From UBA4292 sp002395865 (GTDB lineage: Bacteria > Bacillota > Clostridia > Lachnospirales > Lachnospiraceae): a stretch of 64,000 nucleotides of DNA. Position numbers and translations under genes: made by a program. The notes under the pieces are model-generated. The model saw only the letters and a list, made by a program, of their open reading frames with translations, did no database searches and was not told the origin of the DNA. Of this stretch, positions 1 through 7,533 are shown piece by piece (the first letter of the stretch is position 1; each line of letters begins with the position of its first letter). The stretch lies in NCBI GenBank assembly GCA_946533395.1, contig CAMNBU010000007.1, positions 18,080 through 82,079 on the forward strand. The letters are read 5' to 3'.

Positions 1-682
1 CCTCCGAAGTGATCTCATCATAGTAGCAAAGAGCAGCTGCGGCGAAATACGCGTCCCTGACACTGTCCTTTACCGTCATCCTCTTGAAATGATCTTCATC
101 AAGGAAGAGCTTCCATGTGGACGCCTCCTCCTCGGTTATCTCCTCTGGATTATATACGATTCCGAGAGTTCCCCACATGTAGCCCGCGGCATATTTTGCG
201 ATGCTCTCACCCTCGAAATTCAACTCCTCGAAGGTATTCCTTATAAAGGGCGAGAGTCCCCTCGCATAGTAGTTCTCCTCTATCGTATCGTCCTTAAATT
301 CCTCTGAGTAAGGCAGGAGCATGTCCTCCCTCATCATCTTCATGATCATGTACTCCGAGGGACAAACCAGATCGTACACATCGCCTATGGTTATCTGATT
401 GTAGAGCTCCTCATTCGTACCGAAGGTGGAATATTCCACCTTAACAATCAGGCCGTAGGTCTCGTAATACCAGTTCTCGAAATCCTCTACAAGCGAGTTC
501 TCTCCGAATATCACGAGATCGTCGTCTAAGTCAATGGCCTCGTCATCGCCCCAGCCGCCGAGATCTATATACTCCTCCCAGTTCGATATGCGGAGTACAA
601 CATCCTCGGAATCCTTCTGTGAGCAGCCGCTAAGAAGCCCTGCCAGAGCCGCCGCGGCGATCAAAAGCTTACCTCTCTTCAT
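1..682 (-). CDS. potD: Spermidine/putrescine ABC transporter substrate-binding lipoprotein PotD (partial)
   Basis: Start codon at 682-680; the frame stays open to the left edge, so only about 227 N-terminal residues are present. The N-terminus is a lipoprotein signal (basic KRGK, a short Ala/Leu core, lipobox LLSGC), so the mature protein is lipid-anchored outside the membrane. It continues with the ISNWEEYID segment and later EYSTFGTNEELYNQI, typical of PotD/PotF periplasmic-binding proteins that present polyamines to PotBC. The start overlaps the potC stop by 14 bases, indicating translational coupling at the end of potA-potB-potC-potD. The assignment rests on motif and operon; the C-terminal ligand pocket cannot be checked here. 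Confidence 0.93.
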   Translation of the reverse strand, partial: MKRGKLLIAAAALAGLLSGCSQKDSEDVVLRISNWEEYIDLGGWGDDEAIDLDDDLVIFGENSLVEDFENWYYETYGLIVKVEYSTFGTNEELYNQITIGDVYDLVCPSEYMIMKMMREDMLLPYSEEFKDDTIEENYYARGLSPFIRNTFEELNFEGESIAKYAAGYMWGTLGIVYNPEEITEEEASTWKLFLDEDHFKRMTVKDSVRDAYFAAAALCYYDEITSE

Positions 683-1457
683 CCGACTTCCCTCCGATAT
701 TTGATATTACAACGACAGCGATAACGATCACGAATATTATCGCGGACAGAGCCCACAGGGCCGTCTTGATATTGGTCTGCGCGCCTCTGGTCGCATTTAC
801 GACATAGGTCGAAATGGTATCGAAGGTCGCGGGCTTCGTATATGTCGTGATGAAATAGTCGTCAAGTGACAGCGTGACAGCAGTCATGAAGCCGCTCACG
901 ATACCGGGCATGATCTGCGGGATCGTGATCTTGAAAAGCGCCTTCATGGGCGTGCAGCCCAGATCCAGTCCCGCCTCGTAAAGAGCGGGGTCCATCTGCT
1001 TGAGCCTCGGCATTACAGACAGGTACACAAAGGGCGTGCACAGAGCCGTCTGGCCTATGAGAAGCGTCAGAAATGTGGACTTGTCGATATGAAATACCAC
1101 TATAAACAGGATGCACACCGAAAAACCGGTCACTACATCCGCATTTACTATGGGTATCTCGTTCGTGAACTCGAGAAAGCCTCTCACGCCCTTGCGCGAA
1201 TAGAAGGCTCCGATAGCTCCCATGGTGCCGAGAAGTGTGGAGATGACCGCAACGGCAGCCGCCAGAAGCAGCGTGCCCTTCATCATATCGATGAGTGCCT
1301 CCTCGGTAAACAGCGTGACATAATTATCCAGCGAGAAGTTCCTCACCGAGCCGATCATGGTGCTGTCGGTAAAGCTGTAGAACGCAAGTATAAGGATCGG
1401 CAGGTAGAGAAATGCCAGTACCAGCCATATCCAGAAGTGCTGTAAAGCCTTTCTCAT
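669..1457 (-). CDS. potC: Spermidine/putrescine ABC transporter permease PotC
   Basis: Membrane permease of the polyamine importer, 262 residues, the usual length for PotC. It has about six hydrophobic segments, the first starting at residue 8. The EAA loop that docks on the ATPase is visible as YEAGLDLGCTPMKALFKITIPQIMPGI around residues 160-185. A strong AAGGAGG ribosome binding site lies 6 bases before the ATG. It starts 3 bases after the potB stop and overlaps potD, so it is part of a tight potABCD operon. PotC rather than PotB is chosen from gene order and the FYS.T/LSLDDYF segments typical of PotC. Confidence 0.93.
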   Translation of the reverse strand: MRKALQHFWIWLVLAFLYLPILILAFYSFTDSTMIGSVRNFSLDNYVTLFTEEALIDMMKGTLLLAAAVAVISTLLGTMGAIGAFYSRKGVRGFLEFTNEIPIVNADVVTGFSVCILFIVVFHIDKSTFLTLLIGQTALCTPFVYLSVMPRLKQMDPALYEAGLDLGCTPMKALFKITIPQIMPGIVSGFMTAVTLSLDDYFITTYTKPATFDTISTYVVNATRGAQTNIKTALWALSAIIFVIVIAVVVISNIGGKSDEER

Positions 1458-1460
1458 CGC

Positions 1461-2249
1461 CTACCTCCTTCCTGTCTCGTCCGTGGACATGAGACGATCT
1501 GTGATGATAGTGAACAGACCGATGAACATGAGAAGTATCGCGGAGATCAGCGAGCCGTTGTTCCAGTCGTAGGAGCTGAAATAGCTTCCGATCAGGCTTC
1601 CCATGATATAGGTGCTGTTATATACCATGTCGAGCACGACGTAATTGGTCATTGCCGGTAAAAATACCATGGTGATACCGCTGACGATGCCGGGTATCGT
1701 GAGGGGTATGACCACCTTGAATACAGTCTGCCACTTGTTCGCGCCCAGATCCGCCCCTGCCTCCATGAGCGAATTGTCCAGCTTGGTAAGGCTGTTAAAA
1801 AGAGGCATGATCATAAACGGAAGAAAATCATACACCATGCAGAGTATCGTGTTGAAGAAAGGATAATATGCAAGGTTTCCCTCGAGCACGTTCAGTATCT
1901 CCTTCATGGCGGTGATACGAAGCGTGAAGTTTATCCACATGGGAAGCACGAATACCAGAAGGAAGGCGTGCTTTCTCGCGTACTCGCCCTTCGCGAGTAT
2001 ATAAGCCACAGGATACGCGATGAGCAGGCAGACAGCCGTAACTATCACCGCGATGAAAAGGCTGTAGAGCAGTGTTCCGACTGTCTTGCTGCTCTGAAAA
2101 AAGTTTACCAGATTGTCAAAGGAAACGTGACCCGACCCGTCCGTGAAGCCGTAGTACAGTATTACCAGCAGGGGAAATACCACAAACAGCACCATGAACA
2201 ATGCGTAGGGCAGAGCCAGCATCTTCCGGTCAAAGATTTTAATTTTCAT
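1461..2249 (-). CDS. potB: Spermidine/putrescine ABC transporter permease PotB
   Basis: The other permease half of the importer, 262 residues, with about six membrane segments. The EAA loop is seen as LMEAGADLGANKWQTVFKVV near residues 160-180, and MWINFTLRITAM matches the conserved PotB region ahead of it. It lies between potA (8-base gap) and potC (3-base gap). It should form a heterodimer with PotC in the membrane. An AGGTGTGTA ribosome binding site precedes the start. Confidence 0.93.
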   Translation of the reverse strand: MKIKIFDRKMLALPYALFMVLFVVFPLLVILYYGFTDGSGHVSFDNLVNFFQSSKTVGTLLYSLFIAVIVTAVCLLIAYPVAYILAKGEYARKHAFLLVFVLPMWINFTLRITAMKEILNVLEGNLAYYPFFNTILCMVYDFLPFMIMPLFNSLTKLDNSLMEAGADLGANKWQTVFKVVIPLTIPGIVSGITMVFLPAMTNYVVLDMVYNSTYIMGSLIGSYFSSYDWNNGSLISAILLMFIGLFTIITDRLMSTDETGRR

Positions 2250-2257
2250 TACACACC

Positions 2258-3709
2258 TCAGCTCTTAAGAAACGACATCTTGATCTTGTCCTGCGGTATT
2301 ATGAGGCTGACGGTATCGTCCTGGTTCCACAGGTCCTCATCATCCGCAACATAGTCCTCCTCGGACTTGCTTCTTATGGTGTAGCTGTAATGGTCGCCTA
2401 TGTAGTAGAAGGAAATGATCTGGCCTACCACGATACCCTCTTCCAGGTCATCCGAAAGCTGCGCATCCTCGGGATCGAAGAAGGCAACGATATCGATGCC
2501 CTCGGTATTTATCTCAGAACCTGAAGCGCTCACGAGCCTTCCGCCGTCGACCTTGGCATCCGGATAGAGCTTCTTGTAGTCCACATAGGTGTCGATATCC
2601 GCGAATTCGATGTGCAGACCCTTCTCCGCGTCAAAGCCGAGAGTCTTGCCCACATAGTGGTTGATCGTATTGTCGTAGGGTATGATGTGGATGTTGTCAG
2701 GCACCACCAAAAGTCCCACCGTGGAACCCTCTCTCAGATACTTCGTGGTGTGAACCTCCATCTCGAAAGCGCCGCACTGAACGAAGGTGACATAGAAGGT
2801 CCCCTTGAAATCCGTGCTTGTAACGGTACCTGTTAGCTGCCCCTTGCCGGGCTCGACCACCTCGACATCCTCCGGCCTGATGACCGCGTCGATCTTCGTG
2901 CCCTTCTCGAAATCGTCCACACACTCGAACACCGCGTCCGCGAATCTCGCCTGATGATATGCAGCCATAGTGCCGTTGAAGATATTGCTCTCACCGATGA
3001 AGTCGGCCACGAATACATTGGCGGGCTCGTTGTATATCTCCTCGGGTGTGCCCACCTGCTGGATGTCGCCATCCGCAAGCACCACGACCTTGTCAGACAT
3101 GGTGAGGGCCTCCTCCTGGTCGTGAGTTACGAATATAAATGTGATGCCGAGCTTTTTGTGCATGTTTTTGAGCTCGAGCTGCATCTCCTTGCGCATCTTG
3201 TAATCAAGCGCCGACAGGGGCTCGTCGAGAAGAAGCACCTCGGGCTTGTTTACGATAGCTCTTGCGATCGCGATACGCTGCTGCTGGCCGCCCGAAAGCG
3301 TAGAGATGTCCCTCTTCTCGAAGCCCTCGAGGTCAACTATCTCAAGCGCCTCCTTGACCTTTGCTACCATCTCGAGCTTACTCATCTTCTTGAGCTTGAG
3401 ACCGAAGGCAATGTTATCATACACATTCAGGTGCGGAAAGAGCGCGTACTTCTGGAACACCGTATTGATCGGTCTCTGGTACGGCGGAAGCGGACTGATA
3501 TCCTTGCCGTTTAAGTTTATCTGGCCCTCTGTGGGTGTGTCGAAGCCTCCGATCATCCTGAGGATCGTTGTCTTGCCGCAGCCTGAGGGTCCGAGCAATG
3601 TTACGAATTCACCCCTTTTGATCTCGCGATTGACATTCTCGATGACATTTGTCTTCCCGTCATAGGACTTCCTGACGTTTTTCAGTTCGATGATGGTGTC
3701 TCTTTTCAT
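2258..3709 (-). CDS. potA: Spermidine/putrescine ABC transporter ATP-binding protein PotA (long form)
   Basis: ATPase that powers polyamine import. Walker A GPSGCGKTT is at residues 40-48, Q-loop near 86, signature LSGGQ at 138-142, Walker B LLLDEP at 159-164 and the switch His at 196. A TOBE-type regulatory domain follows from about residue 240. At 483 residues it is roughly 100-120 longer than typical PotA (about 350-380). The extra part, around residues 345-480, is acidic and seems to interrupt or extend the TOBE region, ending in SLIIPQDKIKMSFLKS, which resembles a closing TOBE strand. It is the first gene of potABCD; an AAGGAAGG ribosome binding site supports the start. A hairpin terminator lies only about 30 bases upstream, so expression may be controlled by attenuation. 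Confidence 0.93.
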   Translation of the reverse strand: MKRDTIIELKNVRKSYDGKTNVIENVNREIKRGEFVTLLGPSGCGKTTILRMIGGFDTPTEGQINLNGKDISPLPPYQRPINTVFQKYALFPHLNVYDNIAFGLKLKKMSKLEMVAKVKEALEIVDLEGFEKRDISTLSGGQQQRIAIARAIVNKPEVLLLDEPLSALDYKMRKEMQLELKNMHKKLGITFIFVTHDQEEALTMSDKVVVLADGDIQQVGTPEEIYNEPANVFVADFIGESNIFNGTMAAYHQARFADAVFECVDDFEKGTKIDAVIRPEDVEVVEPGKGQLTGTVTSTDFKGTFYVTFVQCGAFEMEVHTTKYLREGSTVGLLVVPDNIHIIPYDNTINHYVGKTLGFDAEKGLHIEFADIDTYVDYKKLYPDAKVDGGRLVSASGSEINTEGIDIVAFFDPEDAQLSDDLEEGIVVGQIISFYYIGDHYSYTIRSKSEEDYVADDEDLWNQDDTVSLIIPQDKIKMSFLKS

Positions 3710-3740
3710 GATCCTTCCTTTTCCCTTTCATGATCACAAT

Positions 3741-3769
3741 AAAAAATGGCCGCGCTAACGCGCAGCCAT
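3741..3769 (-). terminator. Intrinsic terminator in the potA leader
   Basis: A 10-bp inverted repeat (atggccgcgc at 3746-3755 with gcgcagccat at 3760-3769, one G-U pair, 4-nt loop) is followed on the minus strand by six T residues. It sits between the structured region and the potA ribosome binding site. It either ends the upstream RNA or acts as a conditional terminator for potABCD. Confidence 0.8.
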
Positions 3770-3774
3770 GAAAT

Positions 3775-4035
3775 AACCTTGGATACAGTATCCGGGCATG
3801 TCCATTCAGAGTCCATATCGGAAGCGGGTCTCCCTTACCCTCCCGGGCTTACTACTCTTATTGACCTTTCATAAGTCTGCGTGACAGCAATAAAAAACAA
3901 CTTATAAAATAAAAACAAGTAATCAATAAGGCTGCCCGAAGGCGGCCGGCGGCTGTGGACCCGGCTGTCCGTATGGCCTCGACCCGAAAGGGTGGTCCCA
4001 GTGCCGGAAGACTTTGTATGCTTCCGTATTATGTT
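3775..4035 (-). promoter_or_regulatory. Unassigned structured leader or ncRNA between tRNA-Arg and potA
   Basis: No ORF with a credible start lies here, but the minus strand folds densely. Near the tRNA there is a stem CTGGGACC with GGTCCaCAG (one bulged A) enclosing the hairpin ACCC-TTTC-GGGT; next a GC-rich hairpin around 3931-3950 with a TTCG loop; then, closer to potA, GGGT-AAGGGAG-ACCC and GGATA-CTG-TATCC. It ends at the terminator ahead of potA. I do not recognise it as a known riboswitch, SRP RNA, 6S RNA or T-box. It may be two units: the trailer of the tRNA transcript (left part of the tRNA unit) and a polyamine-operon attenuator. The function is open. Confidence 0.4.
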
Positions 4036-4040
4036 TTAAA

Positions 4041-4112
4041 CGTTCCCTGCGAGAATCGAACTCACAACTAGTGCTTAGGAGGCGCTTGTTATATCCATTT
4101 AACTAAGGGAAC
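4041..4112 (-). tRNA. tRNA-Arg (anticodon CCT)
   Basis: The minus strand folds as a full cloverleaf: acceptor GTTCCCT with AGGGAAC, D stem GTTA/TAAC, anticodon loop CTCCTAA giving anticodon CCT, a 5-nt variable loop and a T arm with loop TTCGAAT. The discriminator is G and the 3' CCA is not encoded. The anticodon stem (AGCGC/GCACT) contains one C-A mismatch as written. It reads AGG arginine codons. A strong promoter lies about 27 bases upstream. Confidence 0.93.
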
Positions 4113-4138
4113 AATGGTGCCGAATAAAGCACCACGAC

Positions 4139-4167
4139 ATAATAACATCAAAAACCGTATATGTCAA
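4139..4167 (-). promoter_or_regulatory. Sigma-A promoter of tRNA-Arg
   Basis: TTGACA at 4167-4162 and TATTAT at 4144-4139 on the minus strand, separated by exactly 17 bases. Predicted initiation is around 4132, about 20 bases before the mature tRNA 5' end. Confidence 0.85.
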
Positions 4168-4208
4168 ACAGATTTTTTAAAAAATCTCACCAAAAATTCG
4201 ATCCTTTG

Positions 4209-5336
4209 TTACTTTTTTCTCGTCACACCGTCACCGTATATGGTCGTCCAGTCATTCTTCATGGAAACGGCTATCCATCCCTCGTCGGCGCAGAGCTTCA
4301 CCATCTTCTCGGCCTTCTCCACGTTGCCGTTCTCGCGCTCCGTATCGTCGCAGCAGAGCATGAATGCAAGGCTCCTGTAGCGGTTCTCGTCGCAGGTGAA
4401 TTCAGCCATGCTCGAATCACCCGTGCTGTTACCGAATGAGAGCACAGGCTGCTGGCCGATCTCCTGCATGATGACCGTGACCTTGTTCATCTTCAGGTTC
4501 TTTATCATGAAATCACCGCCGAGCACCAGATCGTCCTCTCCCACGTATGTGTACTCGAGTCCGTCCTTCTCCCCCTGATGGGTGGCCACGAGAGACTCAT
4601 CCGAACCGATCATCTGTGAGAGCGGAATATTCACCTTGCCCTCGGCATACCCTCTGACGATCAGCCTGTCGGTTCCGCTGACGATGTACACTCTGAAATC
4701 GTTTGCCTGCAGATAGTCGATGACCTGGAGCATGGGCTTGTAGAAAGCATCGCCCTTAGTCATGCCCTCGTAGCCCTCTGCGGGAGTATCCCTGTATGCC
4801 TTCACGTAGGCATCGAACTCCTTAAGAGTCATTCCGGCAAATGCACTCGCAACGCCCTGTCCGTGGTCATTGTCCATGCCTGCGGGGTATTTGCCCGTAG
4901 CAATGTAGTCGCGTATCCTGTCGGCGACCTCGAGCTCGAACTCACCGGCCTGATAATTCGGATCCTCCGTGACCCTGTGCATAAAGAGCATGTGGTCGAA
5001 ATATATCGGGTCGGTCTCGCAGCACAGCGTACCGTCCATATCAAACACGGCTATCCTGTCCTCTGGCGGTATATAATCCGCGTTATTCTTATCCGTTATG
5101 GCATTTATATACGAGATAAGCGCCTGCTTTGATGTGCTGCCCTGCGTCCAGAGGCTTAACGGATCGCCTGAGGCAGCCTTGTTCTCCTTCGCAGGCTCAT
5201 TCGTATCCTTATTCGCAAGCATGACTGCGAACAGGACGCATACTACCGCCAGCAGAAGGATGGCTGTTATCGCCACGGCCTTCCAGACGTTTTTCTGTGT
5301 ATTCTCTGTGCTTTGATCTTTGATCTCTTCTTCCAT
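4209..5336 (-). CDS. Membrane-anchored HAD-superfamily phosphatase
   Basis: Phosphohydrolase of the haloacid dehalogenase superfamily. With the start at 5336 (AAAGGA ribosome binding site 9 bases before) the protein has 375 residues; an upstream in-frame ATG at 5360 lacks a ribosome binding site. One membrane helix spans roughly residues 19-41, after which the domain should face outside the cell. HAD motif I is FDMDGTL (nucleophile Asp about residue 99); motif II is VSGTDR; the acidic motif IV lies in SFGNSTGDSSMAEF. The resemblance is to phosphoserine-phosphatase-like HAD lipoproteins/exoproteins, but the substrate is unknown. It is transcribed alone from a strong promoter with a 5' leader rich in hairpins. 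Confidence 0.82.
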   Translation of the reverse strand: MEEEIKDQSTENTQKNVWKAVAITAILLLAVVCVLFAVMLANKDTNEPAKENKAASGDPLSLWTQGSTSKQALISYINAITDKNNADYIPPEDRIAVFDMDGTLCCETDPIYFDHMLFMHRVTEDPNYQAGEFELEVADRIRDYIATGKYPAGMDNDHGQGVASAFAGMTLKEFDAYVKAYRDTPAEGYEGMTKGDAFYKPMLQVIDYLQANDFRVYIVSGTDRLIVRGYAEGKVNIPLSQMIGSDESLVATHQGEKDGLEYTYVGEDDLVLGGDFMIKNLKMNKVTVIMQEIGQQPVLSFGNSTGDSSMAEFTCDENRYRSLAFMLCCDDTERENGNVEKAEKMVKLCADEGWIAVSMKNDWTTIYGDGVTRKK

Positions 5337-5411
5337 GTAGACCTGTCCTTTTGCCTTCATATATCTTCAGGCATCTGTTTTGCAGCCTTGCGGCCTCGTT
5401 TTGTATTATAC

Positions 5412-5511
5412 CATAATGCATTCGCATTATGCAGCCCGTCTTCGACGGTCAGTGTTTTGCTCCGCAAAACGTACCCGACGCACAGGTGCATCGGGTAGAC
5501 CCTTCGGGTCT
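5412..5511 (-). repeat. Five consecutive perfect or near-perfect hairpins in the HAD-gene leader
   Basis: Within 100 bases there are five palindromes back to back: cataatgc/gcattatg (5412-5431), ccgtc/gacgg (5436-5448), gttttgc/gcaaaac (5454-5470), acccga/tcgggt (5473-5496) and agaccc/gggtct (5497-5511), mostly with 3-4 nt loops. The block is bounded by two copies of gtattatacca (5403-5413 and 5516-5526), each containing a minus-strand TATAAT. It is in the 5' leader of the HAD phosphatase gene. It could be an inserted repeat element or an RNA structure that controls stability or translation. Confidence 0.7.
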
Positions 5512-5517
5512 ATAAGT

Positions 5518-5546
5518 ATTATACCACATTGCGGCCTTTTTTTCAA
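5518..5546 (-). promoter_or_regulatory. Sigma-A promoter of the HAD phosphatase gene
   Basis: TTGAAA (5546-5541), a 17-base spacer and a consensus TATAAT (5523-5518) on the minus strand. A second TATAAT at 5410-5405, after the hairpin block, has no good -35 element, so this distal one is the likely start. Confidence 0.8.
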
Positions 5547-5577
5547 CAAAAACAAGCCGGCAGTTACCCGTCGGCTT
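5546..5577 (-). terminator. Terminator of the rtcB-XRE unit
   Basis: The inverted repeat aagccgg (5554-5560) / tcggctt (5571-5577) is followed on the minus strand by GTTTTTG. It ends the XRE regulator transcript and abuts the -35 box of the next promoter. Confidence 0.65.
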
Positions 5578-5589
5578 ATAATGACAAAG

Positions 5590-5844
5590 CTATGCGCTTA
5601 TGCGCGCAGTCATATCAGACGCCACGACTATGATGTCGTCCATGTGTACATCCAGCACTGCCGCAAGTACAAGCAGGTTGTCTATAGTGGGTAAGGCTAC
5701 GCCGTGCTGCCACTTGTAGATCGCCTGAGGCGTCGTGAAGCCGAATATGTCCTGAAGATCTCTTACTGTAAGACCTGCAGCCTGTCTCAGCCTCGTGATA
5801 TTTCTGCCTGTTGCCACCATGTCTATGGTGGGTATGCTGTTCAT
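5590..5844 (-). CDS. XRE-family helix-turn-helix protein
   Basis: An 84-residue DNA-binding protein consisting of little more than one Cro/C1-type HTH: GRNITRLRQAAGLTVRDLQDIFG followed by TTPQAIYKWQHG as the recognition helix and the usual P.IDNLL.LA..L.V.MDDI tail. An AAGGAGG site supports the start. It follows rtcB by 50 bases, with a GC hairpin (GCCCGG/CCGGGC) in the gap, and probably shares its transcript. The target is unknown; regulation of rtcB or of itself is the simplest guess. Confidence 0.85.
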   Translation of the reverse strand: MNSIPTIDMVATGRNITRLRQAAGLTVRDLQDIFGFTTPQAIYKWQHGVALPTIDNLLVLAAVLDVHMDDIIVVASDMTARISA

Positions 5845-5894
5845 CTTGATTTCCTCCTTCCTGCCCGGTGCATCGGCTCCGGGCGGGAAGTATC

Positions 5895-7109
5895 CTACTC
5901 GGACGCCTTGAAATTGTATACCGGCTTCATGACATCGATAACATCCACAGACTCCCTTATAACGTCGATAATATCTGCCAGACTCTTGTATGCCATCGGT
6001 GCCTCGTCCAGTGTGTTTTCATTGACGGAGGTCGTGTATACGCCCTCCATAGCCTTTTTATACTCCTCCAGATCCAGTGAATTCTTAGCCTTCGTTCTGG
6101 ACATCAGTCTTCCCGCTCCGTGCGGGGCCGAATAGTTCCAGTCCGGATTGCCCTTTCCTACAGCAAGTACGCTTCCATCCCTCATATTTATCGGAATCAG
6201 CACTTTCTCACCACTGTGGGCCGCTATCGCGCCCTTTCTCAAAATCATTTCATCTGTATTGATATAATTATGAATGGTGTGAAAGCCCTCGCTGCCTGAG
6301 AGCCCCGCTCTTTCAAGAATGATCTCAGCCATCTTCTCCCTGCTTCTTCTCGCAAATGCCTGGCATATCACCACATCGTGGAGATAATCCTCCAGATATC
6401 TGCCCGAAAGATAGCAAAGATCCTCCGGCATACTGGTCTCACTCTCATAGACCTGATAATGAAGCTGCTTCAGAGCTGCCTCTATCTCGGACTTTCTGCC
6501 CTGCTCCTTGTAGGTCCTTATGATCTCATCGCGCTTTTCGAAGTATTCTCCGTAGCCGCGGTTGAGATCGATCGCGAGCTTCTGATAGTGCTCCGCCACC
6601 TGTTTTCCGAGATTTCTCGAACCCGAATGAATGATCAGGTAATGTGTTCCGTCACATGCCACATCTATCTCGATAAAGTGGTTGCCGCCGCCTAAAGTTC
6701 CCAAGGATCTCTCCAGACGTCTCGCGTCCTTTAACTCCCTGTAACACTTAAGGCCTGTCAGATCGAACTTCTCCTGACGGCCCTCCCACACATTCATGCC
6801 CGAAGGTATGAAATGAGCGGCCTCATCCACCTTTTCAAAATCCACCGCTCCCTTTCCGAGAGTGATAGTGTACATACCGCAGCCGATATCGACGCCGACC
6901 ACATTCGGAACGGCCTTGTCGGTTATCGTCATGGTCGTTCCTATGGTGCAGCCCTTGCCCGAATGCACATCAGGCATGATTCTGATCTTCGAGCCCTGCG
7001 TCATGGGATAATCACACATGCGCCTGATCTGCTCCACCGCCTCGTCCTCTATCACACGTGCGTAGCAGATCGCTGTATTCACTTTTCCTTTGATCTCCAT
7101 AAGATCCAT
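5895..7109 (-). CDS. rtcB: RNA-splicing ligase RtcB
   Basis: GTP- and Mn2+-dependent ligase that joins RNA 3'-phosphate or 2',3'-cyclic phosphate ends to 5'-OH ends, as left by tRNA-cleaving ribonucleases. The start at 7109 follows AAGAGGTG by 5-6 bases and gives 404 residues. Conserved blocks: MPDVHSGKG and GVDIGCGM (metal-binding Asp/Cys), GGGNHFIEI, HSGSRNLGK, and APHGAGRLMSR, whose His is the one guanylylated in characterised RtcB. It is close in length to the short bacterial RtcB forms. No archease gene or RtcA is adjacent. A terminator lies about 35 bases upstream, so expression must come from a near promoter or from read-through of the small upstream transcript. Confidence 0.95.
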   Translation of the reverse strand: MDLMEIKGKVNTAICYARVIEDEAVEQIRRMCDYPMTQGSKIRIMPDVHSGKGCTIGTTMTITDKAVPNVVGVDIGCGMYTITLGKGAVDFEKVDEAAHFIPSGMNVWEGRQEKFDLTGLKCYRELKDARRLERSLGTLGGGNHFIEIDVACDGTHYLIIHSGSRNLGKQVAEHYQKLAIDLNRGYGEYFEKRDEIIRTYKEQGRKSEIEAALKQLHYQVYESETSMPEDLCYLSGRYLEDYLHDVVICQAFARRSREKMAEIILERAGLSGSEGFHTIHNYINTDEMILRKGAIAAHSGEKVLIPINMRDGSVLAVGKGNPDWNYSAPHGAGRLMSRTKAKNSLDLEEYKKAMEGVYTTSVNENTLDEAPMAYKSLADIIDVIRESVDVIDVMKPVYNFKASE

Positions 7110-7143
7110 GCCATTCACCTCTTTTACTATGCATAATTCGCAG

Positions 7144-7189
7144 AAAAACAAAAATACCGCTCATCCTCTGCATACAGGATAAGCGGTAT
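7144..7189 (-). terminator. Strong terminator between the small gene and rtcB
   Basis: Two 14-base arms (7154-7167 and 7176-7189) pair almost perfectly and are followed on the minus strand by TTTTTGTTTTT. It ends the 49-codon gene's transcript just before the rtcB ribosome binding site. Confidence 0.85.
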
Positions 7190-7219
7190 CATAAAGTCAT
7201 TATGAGCTGCAGTCCCTGC

Positions 7220-7369
7220 CTATCCGGCAAGTCCTGTATATGCCCCAGTGTTCCCTATGCACTTACCCTTAAATGAGTACATGAATCCTAAGCCCCGTCC
7301 TGATATAAGATCGAGAGGTGCTTTCTTGCTTTCGATATACGCAAAATTATTTCCGAACACTGTAAGCAT
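7220..7369 (-). CDS. Small 49-residue protein of unknown function
   Basis: ATG at 7369-7367, stop TAG at 7222-7220. AAAGGA sits 6 bases before the ATG. The unit has its own promoter (7418-7446) and a strong terminator (7144-7189), so the gene-sized transcript is about 265-270 bases. The peptide starts MLTVFGNNFAYIESKKAP, has no signal peptide, and ends in a Gly-rich part (KGKCIGNTGAYTGLAG) with a single Cys. I do not recognise a family. The same transcript may instead be a structured RNA: a hairpin CGGACC/GGTCCG precedes the ribosome binding site. The neighbour rtcB, read in the same direction, suggests but does not prove a link. Confidence 0.55.
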   Translation of the reverse strand: MLTVFGNNFAYIESKKAPLDLISGRGLGFMYSFKGKCIGNTGAYTGLAG

Positions 7370-7417
7370 TTCTTATCCTTTCCCGGACCCAGGTGCGGTC
7401 CGAATTTTCTGCAAAAA

Positions 7418-7446
7418 ACTATAGCACATATTCTGCGCTTTGTCAT
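7418..7446 (-). promoter_or_regulatory. Promoter of the 49-codon gene
   Basis: ATGACA (7446-7441), 17-base spacer ending TGC, TATAGT (7423-7418) on the minus strand: a TGn-extended -10. The first ten bases (ATGACAAAGC) are identical to those of the promoter at 12585-12557 that heads the RNA-ligase cassette. Confidence 0.75.
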
Positions 7447-7533
7447 CTGTTTTTTTAAGGTTTTACACTTTCTGTCGCAGTATAGCACCAAAAAAAGGGC
7501 TTGTCATTATACTTGTAGTATAAAACATCATTT

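Noticed and set aside
3984..4005. T-box-like aaagggtggtccc on the plus strand
   Set aside because: It departs from the GGGTGGNACCGCG core and no plus-strand gene follows.
7288..7491. 67-codon minus-strand frame overlapping the 49-codon gene
   Set aside because: Starts upstream of the promoter's -10 and has no ribosome binding site.
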